Source: Atherinomorus stipes (taxonomy: Eukaryota > Chordata > Actinopteri > Atheriniformes > Atherinidae). Taken from it: DNA of 64,000 nucleotides. The stretch spans positions 868,001 to 932,000 of the forward strand of contig JALJCO010013434.1 of assembly GCA_023101725.1 (NCBI GenBank), written 5' to 3'. Positions 20,124-30,010 of this stretch are shown in pieces. Each line of letters starts with the position of its first letter. The stretch's first letter is position 1. A model generated the notes under the pieces. It was not told the origin of the DNA and did no database searches. It saw only the letters and a program-made list of their open reading frames with translations. Both the position numbers and the translations under genes were made by a program.

Positions 20124-22475
20124 ATGTTACGAGGAAAGATCATTGCACTTTTCCTGCCTTTACTGTTTGACTGTTCACTGGCTCAAGTGGTGGAAGAAAA
20201 AGAAAACCAGGAAGTTTTTGGTAAATCTGTGACAGAAATTCCAAGGACCCTGAAACCTGGTGCGACAGAGGTGTTTTTTGTTCATAGCCAGATACAAACC
20301 ATCCCTAAAGGAGCATTTTCTGAAAACCCCCAGCTTGAGAAGGTGGAGTTCATTACCACCAATACAATGACTATTGAGCTGGGAGCTTTGGAAGGATTGG
20401 TGAACCTGGTGCATCTTGAGATCTCTGGCAACCAAATAGAGTCAGTCCCAGTGGGTGTCTTCAAAAACATCAACAGTCTGGAAACAATCATTCTTAAGTC
20501 TAACAAACTCAAAAAACTTGAGACAAACTTGTTTGAAGGTCTTAAAAATCTAAAAAATCTGGAGTTACATGCAAATGAGATTGAATTGATTGAAGAAAAT
20601 ACGTTTGATGGTGTTGACAACCTTGAAAAACTCCATTTAGGTAAAAACAGTCTCACCGATGTGGCAACAAACTGGTTCTCAAATCTGAAGAAACTGAAGA
20701 TTCTGCGTCTTTATGAAAATCAGCTGACCACCGTTCCTGAAGATCTTTTCAAGAACTTACCAAACTTAGAGGAAATCGGTTTGTTTGGGAACAAAATAAC
20801 TGAATTGTCACCCAACCTGTTTCCACATAAAGACAAACTAATGAAGCTGTATCTGGACAGTAACCTTCTGACAACTTTACCTGAAAAATATTTTGTTGGC
20901 TTCCCCAAGCTAAAAGCGCTCACCTTACATAACAACAAACTAACAAATCTGCCACCAGAGCTTTTTGGAGAAATGCCTAAAATAACAGAGTTAAACCTTC
21001 AACAAAACCATCTGAGCACTCTTCCTAAAGGAATATTCATCCCCCTGAAGAAGGTTAGGAGGCTAGATCTCTCCAAAAATGACTTTGTCACCGTATCAGC
21101 TGATTATTTTGAAGGCCCAGAGAAACTCACTGAGCTGAATCTGCAGGAGAACTCGATCCAGTCGCTGGACGCACTCGTGTTTGAAAAACTACAGTCATTG
21201 AGCACGCTCAAGCTTGCTCGCAACAAACTCCAGACACTTCCGGAGGATATCTTTGAGTCTTTGGCTAAACTAAAAAAACTTGACCTCACAGGCAATCCCT
21301 GGAACTGTGACTGTAATTTAATATCACTCCACACATGGTTGAAGGCCAACTCACCAAAGCTCACATCTGCTGTAGTCTGTGAGTATCCGGAACATTTGAA
21401 AGGTCAGGAAGTCATATCTTTAACAGAGGATCAGCTTATTTGCCCCACCCTTCCACCCACAACCATAGCTTCAACACTCCCCACCACGATACCCACAACT
21501 ACTACTACTATAATAACCACATTACCTACCACAACACTGACCACCACCACACTTACAACCACCCAACTAATCACCACTGTCCAGACTACAACATTAACAA
21601 CTACCTTGCCTACTACGATGCCAACAACTTTACAAATCACCACCACAACACCAACAACAATTCCACCCACAACTTCCATGACAACAACCGTCACTACAAC
21701 TCCCATTACCACTACAATTTCACCCACCACCATAACCACACCCACAACCACAACAACCAGAACAACAGTTCCACCAACTACCACAAGCACACCCACCACC
21801 ACAATGACCACAACAATTCCATCCACGACAACCAGACCCACTACCACTATGACTACAATTCCATCCACGACAACCAGACCCACCACCACTATGACTACAA
21901 TTCCATCCACGACAACCAGACCCACCACCACTATGACCACAACAGTTCCACCCACAACAACCAGACCCACCACCATTATGACCACAACATCCATCATTAT
22001 CACAACTACCTTACCCACCACCATCCCCACAACTGCACTCACAACTACTAAACCCACCACCACAAGTACACCCACAACCACAATGATCATAACTACACCT
22101 TCAACAACTCTGCTCACAACTACCACACTCAAGACAACTCCACCAACAACTACTCAAACTGCAGCACCTCCTACAACAGCTGTTTTATTGACCTTCAGCT
22201 GCCCCTCCCATCCAGCTGATTCAGAATCAGCACCCTCCTACATGCATGAGATCGGCAAAAGAACTGAGAAGTGCAAATCCGAGATGATGATTTACATTTC
22301 ACTGCTGGTGGTGGAGATCACCTGCACACTGGTGCTTGCAAAGTTCACCATGTCTATTTACCGGCTGCTGCAGCACAGAGAAACTATGAACCAGAGGATC
22401 AAACTCACACATTTCTCCTACAGGAGAGAGGTCATCCTGAGGCCTGTGCATGAAACAGAGACTCAAGGACTTTAA
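20124..22475 (+). CDS. CPN2-like LRR protein with mucin-type stalk and membrane anchor
   Basis: A 783-residue cell-surface LRR protein. The ATG at 20124 is chosen because it follows a splice acceptor (20114) by nine bases and starts a signal peptide (MLRGKIIALFLPLLFDCSLA); upstream in-frame codons are intronic. About 14 LRRs fill 40-390, then a C-terminal cap (N391-PWNCDCNL to LICP, C440). The ectodomain aligns best with carboxypeptidase N subunit 2: 'NQEVFGKSVTEIP', 'EVFFVHSQIQTI', and 'LKGQEVISLTEDQLICP' where human CPN2 has 'LKGQVVPALNEKQLVCP'. Unlike CPN2, a Thr-rich stalk of about 250 residues follows, with a 14-residue tandem repeat, then a membrane segment at 721-742 containing E731 and a basic tail of about 40 residues. 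The four N-cap cysteines of CPN2 are absent. CPN2 itself stabilises the catalytic carboxypeptidase N subunit in plasma; here adhesion or receptor function is more likely. A GPIb-alpha-like role is an inference. Poly(A) candidate at 22703. Confidence 0.85.
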   Translation: MLRGKIIALFLPLLFDCSLAQVVEEKENQEVFGKSVTEIPRTLKPGATEVFFVHSQIQTIPKGAFSENPQLEKVEFITTNTMTIELGALEGLVNLVHLEISGNQIESVPVGVFKNINSLETIILKSNKLKKLETNLFEGLKNLKNLELHANEIELIEENTFDGVDNLEKLHLGKNSLTDVATNWFSNLKKLKILRLYENQLTTVPEDLFKNLPNLEEIGLFGNKITELSPNLFPHKDKLMKLYLDSNLLTTLPEKYFVGFPKLKALTLHNNKLTNLPPELFGEMPKITELNLQQNHLSTLPKGIFIPLKKVRRLDLSKNDFVTVSADYFEGPEKLTELNLQENSIQSLDALVFEKLQSLSTLKLARNKLQTLPEDIFESLAKLKKLDLTGNPWNCDCNLISLHTWLKANSPKLTSAVVCEYPEHLKGQEVISLTEDQLICPTLPPTTIASTLPTTIPTTTTTIITTLPTTTLTTTTLTTTQLITTVQTTTLTTTLPTTMPTTLQITTTTPTTIPPTTSMTTTVTTTPITTTISPTTITTPTTTTTRTTVPPTTTSTPTTTMTTTIPSTTTRPTTTMTTIPSTTTRPTTTMTTIPSTTTRPTTTMTTTVPPTTTRPTTIMTTTSIIITTTLPTTIPTTALTTTKPTTTSTPTTTMIITTPSTTLLTTTTLKTTPPTTTQTAAPPTTAVLLTFSCPSHPADSESAPSYMHEIGKRTEKCKSEMMIYISLLVVEITCTLVLAKFTMSIYRLLQHRETMNQRIKLTHFSYRREVILRPVHETETQGL
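21450..22185 (+). repeat. Thr-codon-rich low-complexity stalk sequence
   Basis: Nearly all ACA/ACC/ACT Thr codons with Pro and Ile. Bases about 21816-21980 contain a 42-base unit (14 residues, TTTMTTIPSTTTRP) in about four copies, some almost identical. It predicts dense O-glycosylation and length polymorphism. The long minus-strand ORF opposite this stretch (Val-rich) is an artefact. Confidence 0.9.
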
Positions 22476-22702
22476 GTAACAATACTATCACTCATAGAAA
22501 ATCCACTGTTAAAACTCTGTGATAGTAAATGGGCCATAATGATCGTGATCTGTTAAATGATCTTAAACCTGCTATAACCTATTTCTAAAATTTGGAAGTC
22601 AGAGATCTTTAAGATTAAATTATTCCAGAGCATCTGAGCCAAGACTGAGAATACTTGATCATTGTTAAATGTCAGTCTTGTCTCTAGGACTGTGAATAGT
22701 AA

Positions 22703-22708
22703 AATAAA
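22703..22708 (+). promoter_or_regulatory. Candidate polyadenylation signal of the cpn2-like gene
   Basis: First AATAAA after the stop, 228 bases downstream. The hairpin pair at 22808-22860 follows within about 100 bases. Confidence 0.4.
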
Positions 22709-22807
22709 ACAAACAAACTGGAAACATAATTCCCGGGATCAGAAGTTACTCCAGCAAGAACAGCTGGAGGAGATACTCTACAAAATAAGGCAAGGATGGG
22801 CAAGGAA

Positions 22808-22860
22808 CCAAAACCCATGGATCATGGGTTTTGGTTTTGTGTCATGGGGATCATGACACA
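22808..22860. other. Two adjacent perfect hairpins downstream of the cpn2-like gene
   Basis: Arm 'ccaaaacccatg' (22808-22819) pairs with 22823-22834 across a 3-base loop; arm 'tgtgtcatg' (22838-22846) pairs with 22852-22860 across a 5-base loop. Confidence 0.8.
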
Positions 22861-23458
22861 GACAGCTTGAAAACTTAATTCAGCTTAAAGTAACTCATCT
22901 GAACATAAATTGAATGATGAAAAACTATGGTTTCCTAGACTCAGTCAGTTATTTCAGTTATTTTCTCTACACTAATTTAAAGATACATTAAAAAACCCTT
23001 CTTTCACAGAAAGTAAGAAGCCACCATTGTGTAAAAAGTCTACAACTCTAACACATATAGTTTGCACGGGTTGTTTTTTCCTACTAACCTTCTGAGAATT
23101 TGTACAAACATTGCAATCAGAGAGTACATAACTGAAAATTCTTAACAGATAAAAAATATTGTTTCAAAAATACTGTAAGAGTCACACTTTTCCTGTGACT
23201 TCTTTTTGTATGTTTTAATATTTAAATCTGTTTGTGTGTATGTGTGAGGAGGGGGACAAGTTTTCATGTCATTGAGAAGAAAAAAAAATATTGTTGCTAT
23301 ATCTTCTGTTTTTGTTTAGCCTGTTATTGAGATAAAAAACATTTTTTCTTTGATCTCTTGATATTTTTTATTGGTTATTTCAAATTACTTGTGAAGTGTA
23401 TGTGTGTGTGCGTATGTATGTACTGTATACACACACATACACATATATATGCACACAC
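22861..23458. other. Non-coding, no gene seen
   Basis: AT-rich, ending in alternating purine/pyrimidine sequence (TG, AT, CA words, 23395-23455). Confidence 0.4.
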
Positions 23459-25037
23459 GGGATAAAGTTTTGAATATATCAACATTTTTCTCAGAAAATA
23501 TATTTCTAATTGAGCTATTGACATGAAATCTTCACCAGATGTCGGCAACAACCCAAGTAATGCACACATACAATGAAATTATGTCCATAAATGATGTGTA
23601 ATTTAGTGAAATATCACAGGGAATAAGTATTGAATATGCTCACTGAAATTCCTTTAATACTTAATACAAAAAACTTTTTTTTTTGGTAATAACAGCCTCA
23701 AGATGCCTCCTGTATGGAGAAACCAGTGGAATACATTGCTCAGATGTGATTTTGGCCCATTCTTCCACACAAACTGCCTTCAAATTTTCAAGGTTCCGGG
23801 GGTCTCTTCTGTGAACTCGGATCTTCAGTTCTTTACAAAGGTTCTCACTTGGATTCAATTGACTGGGCCATGATAACAGCTTTATTTTCTTTTTCTTAAA
23901 CCAGTTGAGTGTTTCCTTGGCTGTGTGCTTGGGATGGTTGTCTTGTTGAAAGATCCAGCCTCTTTTCATTGTCAGCAGCTGGCAGCAGATTCTGGTCAAG
24001 AATGAATCTACTTTTCTCCATTCATTCTTCCTTCAATGATATAAAGTCTGCCAGTACCACATACTGAAAAACAGTCCCCCACTATGATGTCCTCACCTCC
24101 AAACTTCACTGTTGGAATGGTGTTTTTGGGGTCAAGTGCGGTGCCATTTCTCCTCCAAACATGTTGAGTCTTATGACATCCGAAGAGTTCAATTTTGGTC
24201 TCATCTTTTCAGACTATGTTTACCCAGAATATCATGGGTTTGTCCAGATGTTGTGTTGCAAACTTCAAATGAGCATCGACATGCTTTTTTTTTTCAGAAA
24301 TGGAGTCTTTCGTGGTTTACGTGCATGAAGGCCATGGTGGTTGAGTGCATTACTTCTTCTTTTCTCTGAAACAACTGTACCTGCTGATTCCAGGTCTTTT
24401 TGAAGCTCTACACGAGTGGTCCTGGGCTGTTGGAGAACCTTTCTAAATATTGTTCTGACTCCTCTGTCTAAAACCTTGCGAGGAGCACCGTGGCACCTGC
24501 CGTGTTCTTTCCACTTCCGGATGATGGCCCTAATGGTGTTCACTTGAACTTTCAGAAGTTTAGAAAAGCACCTGCACCCAACGCCTTCAGTGTATATTGC
24601 AAAAATAAGGTTGCTTAGGTCTTTAGACAGCTCTTTGCTTTTACCCATCATGGATTGCTTCTTGTCTGACACCTTGGTGATGAGACACCTTTTTGTAAAG
24701 GCATCAATCAGGACTAAACCAGCTGATATTACTTTGCACTGATAGGGGACAGGATTACTTTCTAAATACTGACAGACTCCAGCTGCTTTGTTGTCTTTTT
24801 ACATCTTTTTGCCCCTCCCTTTCTTCATGTGTTCAATACTTATTCCCTGTGTCATTTCACTATATTACACATAACTTCATTTATGGACATAAATGTTTGG
24901 ATTTCTTTGTATGTGTGCATTACTTGGGTTGTTGCCAGCATCTGGTGAAAATTTCATGTCAGTAGCTCTACTAGAAACATATTTGATATATTTTCTGAGG
25001 AAAATGTTGGACGTATTCAATACTTTCTCCACCACTG
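23459..25037 (-). mobile_element. Tc1-like transposon with long inverted ends, dead transposase
   Basis: Both ends carry about 180 bases of inverted similarity: left 23459-23640, right 24838-25037. The right end reads 'tactttctccaccactg' then TA. The transposase lies on the minus strand: N-terminal paired-type helix-turn-helix (24265-24672, 'LLKVQVNTIRAIIRKWKEHG', 'GAPRKVL') and C-terminal catalytic part (23661-23999, [17 protein letters not shown] then LNPSENL). The two halves are in different frames, and a deletion damages the 'SPDLNP' motif, so the protein is not made. A 70-base remnant of the same right end is at 53680-53752. Confidence 0.9.
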
Positions 25038-25042
25038 TATGA

Positions 25043-25056
25043 ACATATATATATGC

Positions 25057-25109
<53 letters not shown>

Positions 25110-25129
25110 AGAGAGAGAGAGAGAGAGAG
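25043..25129. repeat. (TA)n followed by (GA)n microsatellite
   Basis: Directly abuts the right end of the Tc1 element. Its minus-strand ORF (Tyr/Ile repeats) is spurious. Confidence 0.9.
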
Positions 25130-25205
25130 CATTGTGTACTGTATAATATACATAAATCTGTAACCTTTTATCCAACTTCCACTAGATGGCACTTACACAC
25201 TAGAC

Positions 25206-25720
25206 AGCAGTGGAAATAGTCAAGTCAAGTCAAGTCGAGTCAACTTTATTTGTATAGCGCTTTAAACACAGCAGCTACCGATAACAAAGCGCTGAACAGA
25301 AGTATAACAGAAATTGAATCTCACAGTGAGAACATTAAAACAAATATTAGACATAAAAACAAATCAACACAATGAACAATAAAATCAGTATAAATATCAG
25401 AAAAAATAAGACTTTAAACAGCAGACAAAATTAGAAAAAATGGCTCATGAAGGGTGGAACGCCAGGGCAAACAGATGAGTTTTAAGAAGGGATTTAAAAA
25501 CTGCCAGAGACGAGGCCTGTCTGATGTGCAATGGCAGCGAGTTCCACAACTTTGGGCCTGCCACAGAAAATGCTCTATCCCCCACATCTTCCGTCGAGAC
25601 CTCGGTACATCCAACAGCAGCAACTCAGCTGACCGAAGAGTGCGAGTGGGAACATGAGGATGGAGAAGCTCTGAGAGATAGGAGGGGGCTAGGGCATTTA
25701 AAGATTTAAAAACATATAAA
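25206..25720 (-). mobile_element. LINE 3'-end or LINE-derived repeat
   Basis: Starts with repeated 'caagt' and 'tttatttgtatagcgc', the usual tail of an abundant fish LINE family, and continues into 'gcgagttccacaactttggg', 'gagacctcggtac' and 'tcagctgaccgaagagtgcg'. The tail is on the left, so the element lies on the minus strand. No intact ORF. Confidence 0.6.
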
Positions 25721-27104
25721 AGAAATACAAGCTGTCATTCATCTTTCACATCTTACGTGAAATGTTCTCAATAATCCACATTACAGAAAAGGTTCCTTTT
25801 AAAATTGCTACAGAAAAGAAATGCAATTAAAATATGAATTGTGTTTAGATTTAATTGGATCCAAATCAGGGCTATTTTAGTCTGAACAATTTCTGTAGTT
25901 GCTTTAAAAAGTTCTGTGAATGAAGAAAATGTCAATGCAAAGAGACTGAATGAGGGTAACAGAACTGTTTTATCAAATTTACCTCAAGGCTAAATACAAA
26001 AACAAAGAGAGATGACTCCCTTACATCAGATGTGAGTGTACTGATGCTGGATGGATGATGAAGAAGAAACTACATCACAATGGATAGAGTGCAAACATAA
26101 ATCCTTTCTTGATAACAGTTTTTGATGATATAAAGATAACTTGAATATTCTTTTTAGAAGAAAAAAATCAAACCAGCTACAAACCAGCAGGTAGGTAATG
26201 TTTGGTACTGATGAGATACAACAAGACATCAAACAGAGCTGACCCTGTAAATATTTAATTTAGCTCTGAATTGTGTTAAGTGTATTGTACATTTAACTTT
26301 CTTAAATGTTGCATCGCAAGGCTATTCTTGTCTCTTGTAAGCAGTCGGACGTCTCGATTATTCATTATTTATCTGTAGGCTATTTAATATCTCATACTGA
26401 GTACAGATAAAGTGGCTCTAGTTTGGGGGCTTTTTTATTTTTTGATAACAAAACTAAACTAAACTAAACACAGTTGAAGTTTTAGAGAGGACACTCTCTA
26501 CACAATATTCACTGATTTTTATTTTGCTGAACTAAAGCATTTCAATTTGAATCAGCTCATAAATACTAACAAAAAAACATATTGTGTGGAAAATCTTTAT
26601 CTATTTACTATTTATCTGTGGTATCCTCCAGTTAGCTTAATATTGTGAGGGAAAAAAAACCCCTCCTTAAACTCTCATGCACACAATGAAATCTGAGATG
26701 TAAGCATAGTTGCTGCAGGCTTCAATCTTTCTTCAACATGCAAACACTCCAACATTTGACTGTAGAAACTTTTTTGTGTGTGCGGTTTTAGAGAAATGGA
26801 ACCAGTTTACCTGGCAAGTGGTCTTTTGCATTAGCACAGGGCTAGAGTAAATATGTCTGTTTTTTTTATGTGATACTGGTGGAATGGGTAAACATGCTAC
26901 CAAGCTAACAGGACCCACACTGATGTAACTTGACAGTCTGTTTTGTTTACATTTGAGACTCTACATGCAGAGATACTGTGGTTGCTTGCAAACACTGGTG
27001 GAGTTTATGATCCTCAAGTGCCAAACTTTTTATCAAGCAATGGAGCTAACAGCCAGCTTGTTAGTAGCTGTTTACATCCCCCCTAGCCCTGACAGCAGTG
27101 ATAC
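25721..27104. other. Non-coding, no gene seen
   Basis: AT-rich. The ORFs at 26026-26232, 26733-26918 and 26953-27141 show no domain. Confidence 0.4.
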
Positions 27105-27367
27105 CCCTTACCAAAAAGTAGTATATGCAAGTATACTTTAAGTATACTAATTTTAAACTTTAAATAAGACAGTATATTTTCAGTTTACTATTTATGTACT
27201 TATCAGAAATATACTTAAAGTTTACTTGGCATTTCCCTTACCAAAAAGTAGTGTATGCAAGTATGCTTTAAGTATACTAATTTCAAACTTTAAATAAGAC
27301 AGTATACTTTCAGTTTCGCATTTATGTACTTATCAGAAATATACTTAACGAAGTTTACTTGGCATTT
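27105..27367. repeat. Tandem dimer of a 130-base unit
   Basis: Two nearly identical units, 27105-27234 and 27235-27367, each beginning 'cccttaccaaaaagtagt' and containing 'agtatacttt' words and 'acttatcagaaatatac'. Non-coding; MITE-like. Confidence 0.85.
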
Positions 27368-28260
27368 ACTAATAAATATACTAGAATTTTAACATGTTTA
27401 GCTAGTGATGTTATGCTCGAGCAGGCTGCTCGACTTCGTATCGACCTTTCAAAGCGGAAGTGTCGTGGGAAATGTATCGAGCCTCGCTTCATTCCGTTAA
27501 GGACCGCCCTACTTTCCAAATGAAGCTTCATGACGTCACGCGCGTATCACCGACCTTACGCGCCAGTTTGAATTCAGGGTGGAGTCATCAATTTACTAGT
27601 GCTTATAAACGGACACAATTCCACCAAACTTTGTGGGTTTATGAGAGGAGGAGACAGTTGCGTATAGTTGCCATTTATTCAATAATTTACATACAGGGAG
27701 AGTGAGATTCAGGTGAGATTAGGCTAACATTCCATCTACTGACTTATAAACACATCAGCACTTAGACATTTAAGTACATATTTATATACTTACATTTCTA
27801 CATACACACACACACACACACACACAGATTAGGTTTAGATTAGGAGTGAATGTGTGAATGTCAGAGTGTGTGATCATCTTTGTGGTGTAGTGAGTGTTTG
27901 AGAGTGACAATCTTTGTCATAATGCATAATGCAGCCAGATTTGAAAATGAACATAAAACATGTTACAAATAATTGTTACGGTTTCATGACACATTGCCCC
28001 TCATCAATCCATGCAGCTGGCTGCTGCTATGTTAAAAGTTGACCAGCAGATGTCACTATATTGTATTGTGTTGAATGCTTCATAACACAGAACCATTTGA
28101 AGACAATTGCTTCATATTGATTCAGTGGTTCGGAAAGCTTCAGTTTCTCCATCACTATGTTTAGCCTATACTTATATTTAAACTTTTGAACAATATAGGC
28201 CTACTTTAATAGCAGTAAATTCATAGTACATTTTCAAATATACTGGTTTCTTTGATACTA
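27368..28260. repeat. Probable non-autonomous DNA-transposon material
   Basis: CpG-rich words at 27420-27560 ('gcttcatgacgtcacgcgcg') and 'gcttcatattgattcagtggttcg' near 28105 recall fish hAT-like repeats. A (CA)n run is at 27806-27826. No intact ORF with a domain. Confidence 0.3.
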
Positions 28261-28274
28261 GAGTTTAAATGTTA

Positions 28275-28828
28275 CTGGACCTGTCATGCTCCGTTCTGCC
28301 ATCAGTGTGCAGCACTCTCGCTCCTGCTGATTTCCTGATTGTCTCCACCTGTGCAGCTCCCTATTTAAACACCTGCTTTACTCTTTCTCAGTGTGAGATT
28401 GTCTGTTGTGTCCACAGCTTTCAAGCCTTGTTCACAGCGGCAGTCTCGTTACCTGTCCCTGACCGCTGCCTTTTGAGTAGTTTTTTGACCTCCTTGTTGC
28501 CGGACCTTCCCTGACCTCGCCTCAAGCCTTCTGTTCCCCTGGATTCCTCCTTGCCTGAGACCCTCTGTGTATGACCCTGGACTACTTTTGGACAAACGAA
28601 TTCTGGATGAAAGGATCTCCAGCCTGGTAACAAGTAAGGATGGTGAAAACGAAGCTTCTTGAGACACTGAGACATTTTGACACAGCTGCCAAGAGATCGA
28701 CACTAAGTCTTGAGACATTTGAGACAGTGAGCATGAGCTACATCTGCTGGCCGTGGATGTGTACTGCAGCTGAGGGAAGCGCTGTCTGGAGCTGTCTTGT
28801 CTCTGACACGGTGTATAATAAAAGATAC
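28275..28828. repeat. Possible solo LTR or other interspersed repeat
   Basis: Begins near 'ctgtcatgctccg', contains a TATTTAAA promoter-like word at 28361 and ends near a 'gtgtataataaaaga' signal. It is less AT-rich than its surroundings. Neither direct flanks nor a partner LTR could be recognised. Confidence 0.3.
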
Positions 28829-28987
28829 TGTGGCAGGACAAAGGAGGGCCCGGGCAGGAATTGAACCACAGACTCCCGGGTGGGAGTCATGCGCGCTAAC
28901 CAGTCAGCCAAAGGGACATCCCCTTGGCCAAGTAGCCAGGGAACATGAACACTCGGAGGCATAGTGACAGGACCATCAACTGCCACA
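28829..28987 (-). mobile_element. TG...CA tRNA-like element, copy 2
   Basis: 159 bases starting 'tgtggcaggac' and ending 'aactgccaca', flanked on both sides by ATAC (28825-28828 and 28988-28991), a perfect 4-base target duplication. The tRNA-like boxes read on the minus strand. Confidence 0.85.
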
Positions 28988-29480
28988 ATACGTTGCCAAC
29001 CTTCAGTTAGTTTTTCCTAGGGATGGTGAAATGTCTAAGCAAGCAGCAACACCATCGTTCAGGGAACAGACTGAAACTGTCTTTGTACTACATCAGTAAA
29101 GGCACTGATGTTGCAGAGACAGAAAAGTTTTATGCCACAATGTTACCGACACAGAACAGGTGATGAGGCTGGACTGAAAACGGCAAGGTCTGACCAATCC
29201 TGTGGCATCAAAGAGGCAAAGGGGTAGTTCATCATAGAAATTGCCCACGATTTGTTTTATACAAGATATTGCATATATTGAGATTCTTTTACATTGTGCA
29301 TGCTATACGTTTCAAAATTTTAAAAAGATTTGTTTTGTATTTTTTCGAATATTATTTCACTGGCGTGAAGAGGGAAAAAGGGACTTTCAATTTCCTGTGT
29401 GTTCTGTAAAAACAGTACAATTGACAAAGCCTTCTTAAATCTTGACTCTTGAAAACCAGTTAAACCACTTCATTCGATTA
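28988..29480. other. Non-coding, no gene seen
   Basis: Contains a stretch ('ctgaaactgtctttgtac...', 29060-29220) that could be decayed repeat. No domain recognised. Confidence 0.3.
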
Positions 29481-29489
29481 TTTTATAAC

Positions 29490-30010
29490 TGGGGCCCGGC
29501 CAGCGCTGGGGGGATCCAGGCCTGCGGGGCGTGCCTCCTTTGGGTCGGGCTGGTCTTCACACCCTGGTGTCTAACCACTGCACTGGGGGCCGGGGCACCC
29601 CTGCTGTGTGTGTGCGCGTGGGTGTGTGTGAGTAGGGGTATATGTGTCAGGGATGGGGGTTGTGGGGCGGTCAGGTCTTTTCCGTGCCAGGTGCCTGTTT
29701 TGCTAGGTGGGAGCAATCGGCACAATTTAACTCATCATGTGGGTTGGGCTGTCCTGGTTCGGTGGCTGGGCGGGGTGGGTTCGTGGCGTGGGGGAGGGTT
29801 GGTGGCCCTGTAGTTCCCATCTGTGGTGTATGTGGGTGGGTGTGTGTCTGGAGGGTGAGTGTAGGTATGTGTGGGCGTGAGTACAGGGGGATGTGTATGT
29901 GTTTATCTATGAGGGTGTGTGTGGATGTGTGGGCAGGTGAGAGTGCATGGGATATGTGTGTGTGTTCGAATGTGGATAGAGGTGTATATCAGTGGGGTTT
30001 GTGTGGGTCA
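29490..30010. repeat. GC- and GT-rich island with strong strand asymmetry
   Basis: Very G/T-rich on the + strand, with many 'gtgtgtg', 'gggtggg' and 'tgtgggc' words, in AT-rich surroundings. ORFs on both strands here are compositional. It may be part of an interspersed element. Confidence 0.5.

Noticed and set aside
21440..22051. Plus-strand ORF (203 codons, His/Asn/Thr-rich) in another frame of the stalk
   Set aside because: Shadow of the same low-complexity sequence; no start context or domain.
21431..22132. Long minus-strand ORF (233 codons, Val-rich)
   Set aside because: It is the complement of the ACC/ACA-rich Thr stalk; low-complexity coding on one strand creates it automatically.
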